A stretch of 7,535 bases of DNA from Bordetella parapertussis (GTDB lineage Bacteria; Pseudomonadota; Gammaproteobacteria; Burkholderiales; Burkholderiaceae_C): positions 1 to 7,535 of the forward strand of contig CAMDJS010000099.1 in assembly GCA_945900685.1 (NCBI GenBank), given 5' to 3'. The position numbers were made by a program, and so were the translations under genes. Shown piece by piece: positions 6,841 to 7,535 of the stretch (position 1 is the stretch's first letter; the number at the start of each line of letters is the position of its first letter). Below the pieces are notes generated by a model. The model was not told where the DNA came from. It was given only the letters and a program-made list of their open reading frames with translations, and made no database searches.

Positions 6841-7535
6841 ATGTTGTCAATTGAAAAGCAGCTCGCCCTTGAGCTGAAGGTAAGACCTGAGCAAGTGCAA
6901 AGCGCTGTCACATTATTGGATGGCGGTGCCACTGTGCCATTCATTGCGCGCTACCGCAAAGAAGCGACGGGCAATTTAGACGATATACAACTGCGTGAAC
7001 TTGAAGCTCGGTTGGCTTACTTGCGTGAATTGCAGGCGCGGCGCGAGACGGTGATTGCCAGTATCCAAGAGCAGGGCAAACTCACACCTGAGTTGCACCA
7101 AGCTTTGCTGCTGGCCGCGACCAAACAGGAGCTTGAAGACCTTTACCTGCCCTACAAGCCCAAGCGGCGCACCAAAGGCATGATTGCCCGTGAAGCCGGT
7201 TTAGAGCCTTTGGCAGACAAATTGTTCGCCCAACCGCAACTTGATCCAGCGCACGAAGCGCTGTCTTTTGTGCTGGCCGCAGATGCGATTGAAGGCGCGG
7301 ATTTTTCAACCGTCAAAGCCGTGTTGGATGGCGTGCGGGACTTGCTGTCCGAGCGTTGGGCTGAGGACGCAGGCTTGATCAACTTGGTTCGCGAATGGCT
7401 GTGGCAGGAGGCTGGTTTGCACAGCAGTCTGGCCAAAGGCAAAGACGACAAGCACCCGGATGTCGCCAAGTTCAGAGACTATTTCGATTACGAAGAAGCG
7501 CTGTGCAAAGTGCCGTCGCACCGCGCGCTGGCGGT
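6841..7535 (+). CDS. tex: Transcription accessory protein Tex, N-terminal part, cut by the window end
   Basis: The open frame runs from ATG 6841 to the right edge without a stop, giving 231 codons. Tex proteins are normally about 770-780 residues, so roughly the first 30 percent is present. It matches the Tex/YhgF N-terminal region in order: [18 protein letters not shown] at 31-48, [15 protein letters not shown] at 61-75, the hallmark [17 protein letters not shown] at 97-113, [10 protein letters not shown] at 119-128, and [12 protein letters not shown] with VPSHRAL at 210-230. The visible part is the helical N-terminal region. The YqgF-like, helix-hairpin-helix and S1 domains that bind nucleic acid would follow outside the window. 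Tex is a conserved cytoplasmic nucleic-acid-binding protein linked to transcription and RNA metabolism. It begins 3 bases after the SDR stop with its Shine-Dalgarno sequence inside that gene, so at least part of its expression probably comes from the upstream set. Confidence 0.96.
   Translation, partial: MLSIEKQLALELKVRPEQVQSAVTLLDGGATVPFIARYRKEATGNLDDIQLRELEARLAYLRELQARRETVIASIQEQGKLTPELHQALLLAATKQELEDLYLPYKPKRRTKGMIAREAGLEPLADKLFAQPQLDPAHEALSFVLAADAIEGADFSTVKAVLDGVRDLLSERWAEDAGLINLVREWLWQEAGLHSSLAKGKDDKHPDVAKFRDYFDYEEALCKVPSHRALA

Noticed and set aside
1..7535. Search for a mobile element, CRISPR array, tRNA/rRNA, toxin-antitoxin or defence system
   Set aside because: Every stretch is accounted for by intact metabolic genes, tex and short intergenic gaps. 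No terminal repeats, spaced direct repeats, transposase or nuclease motifs were seen.

Overview
The window looks like ordinary chromosomal DNA from a Gram-negative betaproteobacterium, most likely Burkholderiales. The grounds are moderate GC by eye, short gene spacing, and proteins that read like the Burkholderiales versions of their families: a GHPYG-type thiolase, a 604-residue acyl-CoA dehydrogenase with a C-terminal extension, and a Tex N-terminus. The assignment rests on recalled family resemblance, not on a search. All genes lie on the + strand, all look intact apart from the two cut by the window edges, and no product shows a signal peptide or membrane segment.

Layout. Bases 1-72 hold the last 23 codons of an upstream gene, probably a 3-hydroxyacyl-CoA dehydrogenase/enoyl-CoA hydratase. 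A thiolase (82-1257) follows after 9 bases. A strong intrinsic terminator (1280-1311) closes this first unit. A second, very compact set then starts at 1323: a large DmdC-like acyl-CoA dehydrogenase (1323-3137), an SDR with an NADP-type pocket (3165-3956), a medium-chain NADP-dependent enone reductase-like protein (3992-5005), a glutathione S-transferase with an extra C-terminal segment (5012-5938), an SDR with an NAD-type pocket (5935-6837), and the start of the transcription accessory protein Tex (6841 to beyond the edge). Spacings in the second set are 27, 35 and 6 bases, then a 4-base overlap, then 3 bases. No stretch above 65 bases lacks a gene.

How the genes may work together. The upstream dehydrogenase fragment, the thiolase and the acyl-CoA dehydrogenase together supply the dehydrogenation, hydration/oxidation and thiolysis steps of beta-oxidation. 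The two SDRs, the enone reductase-like MDR and the GST could process a modified or electrophilic acyl substrate (hydroxy, keto or enone lipid) before or during beta-oxidation. That link is inference. Substrates cannot be read from the sequence.

No mobile element, CRISPR array, RNA gene, defence module or clearly new system was found. The most notable points are the terminator placed directly before the acyl-CoA dehydrogenase start, the C-terminal extension of the GST, and the tight attachment of tex to a catabolic gene set.
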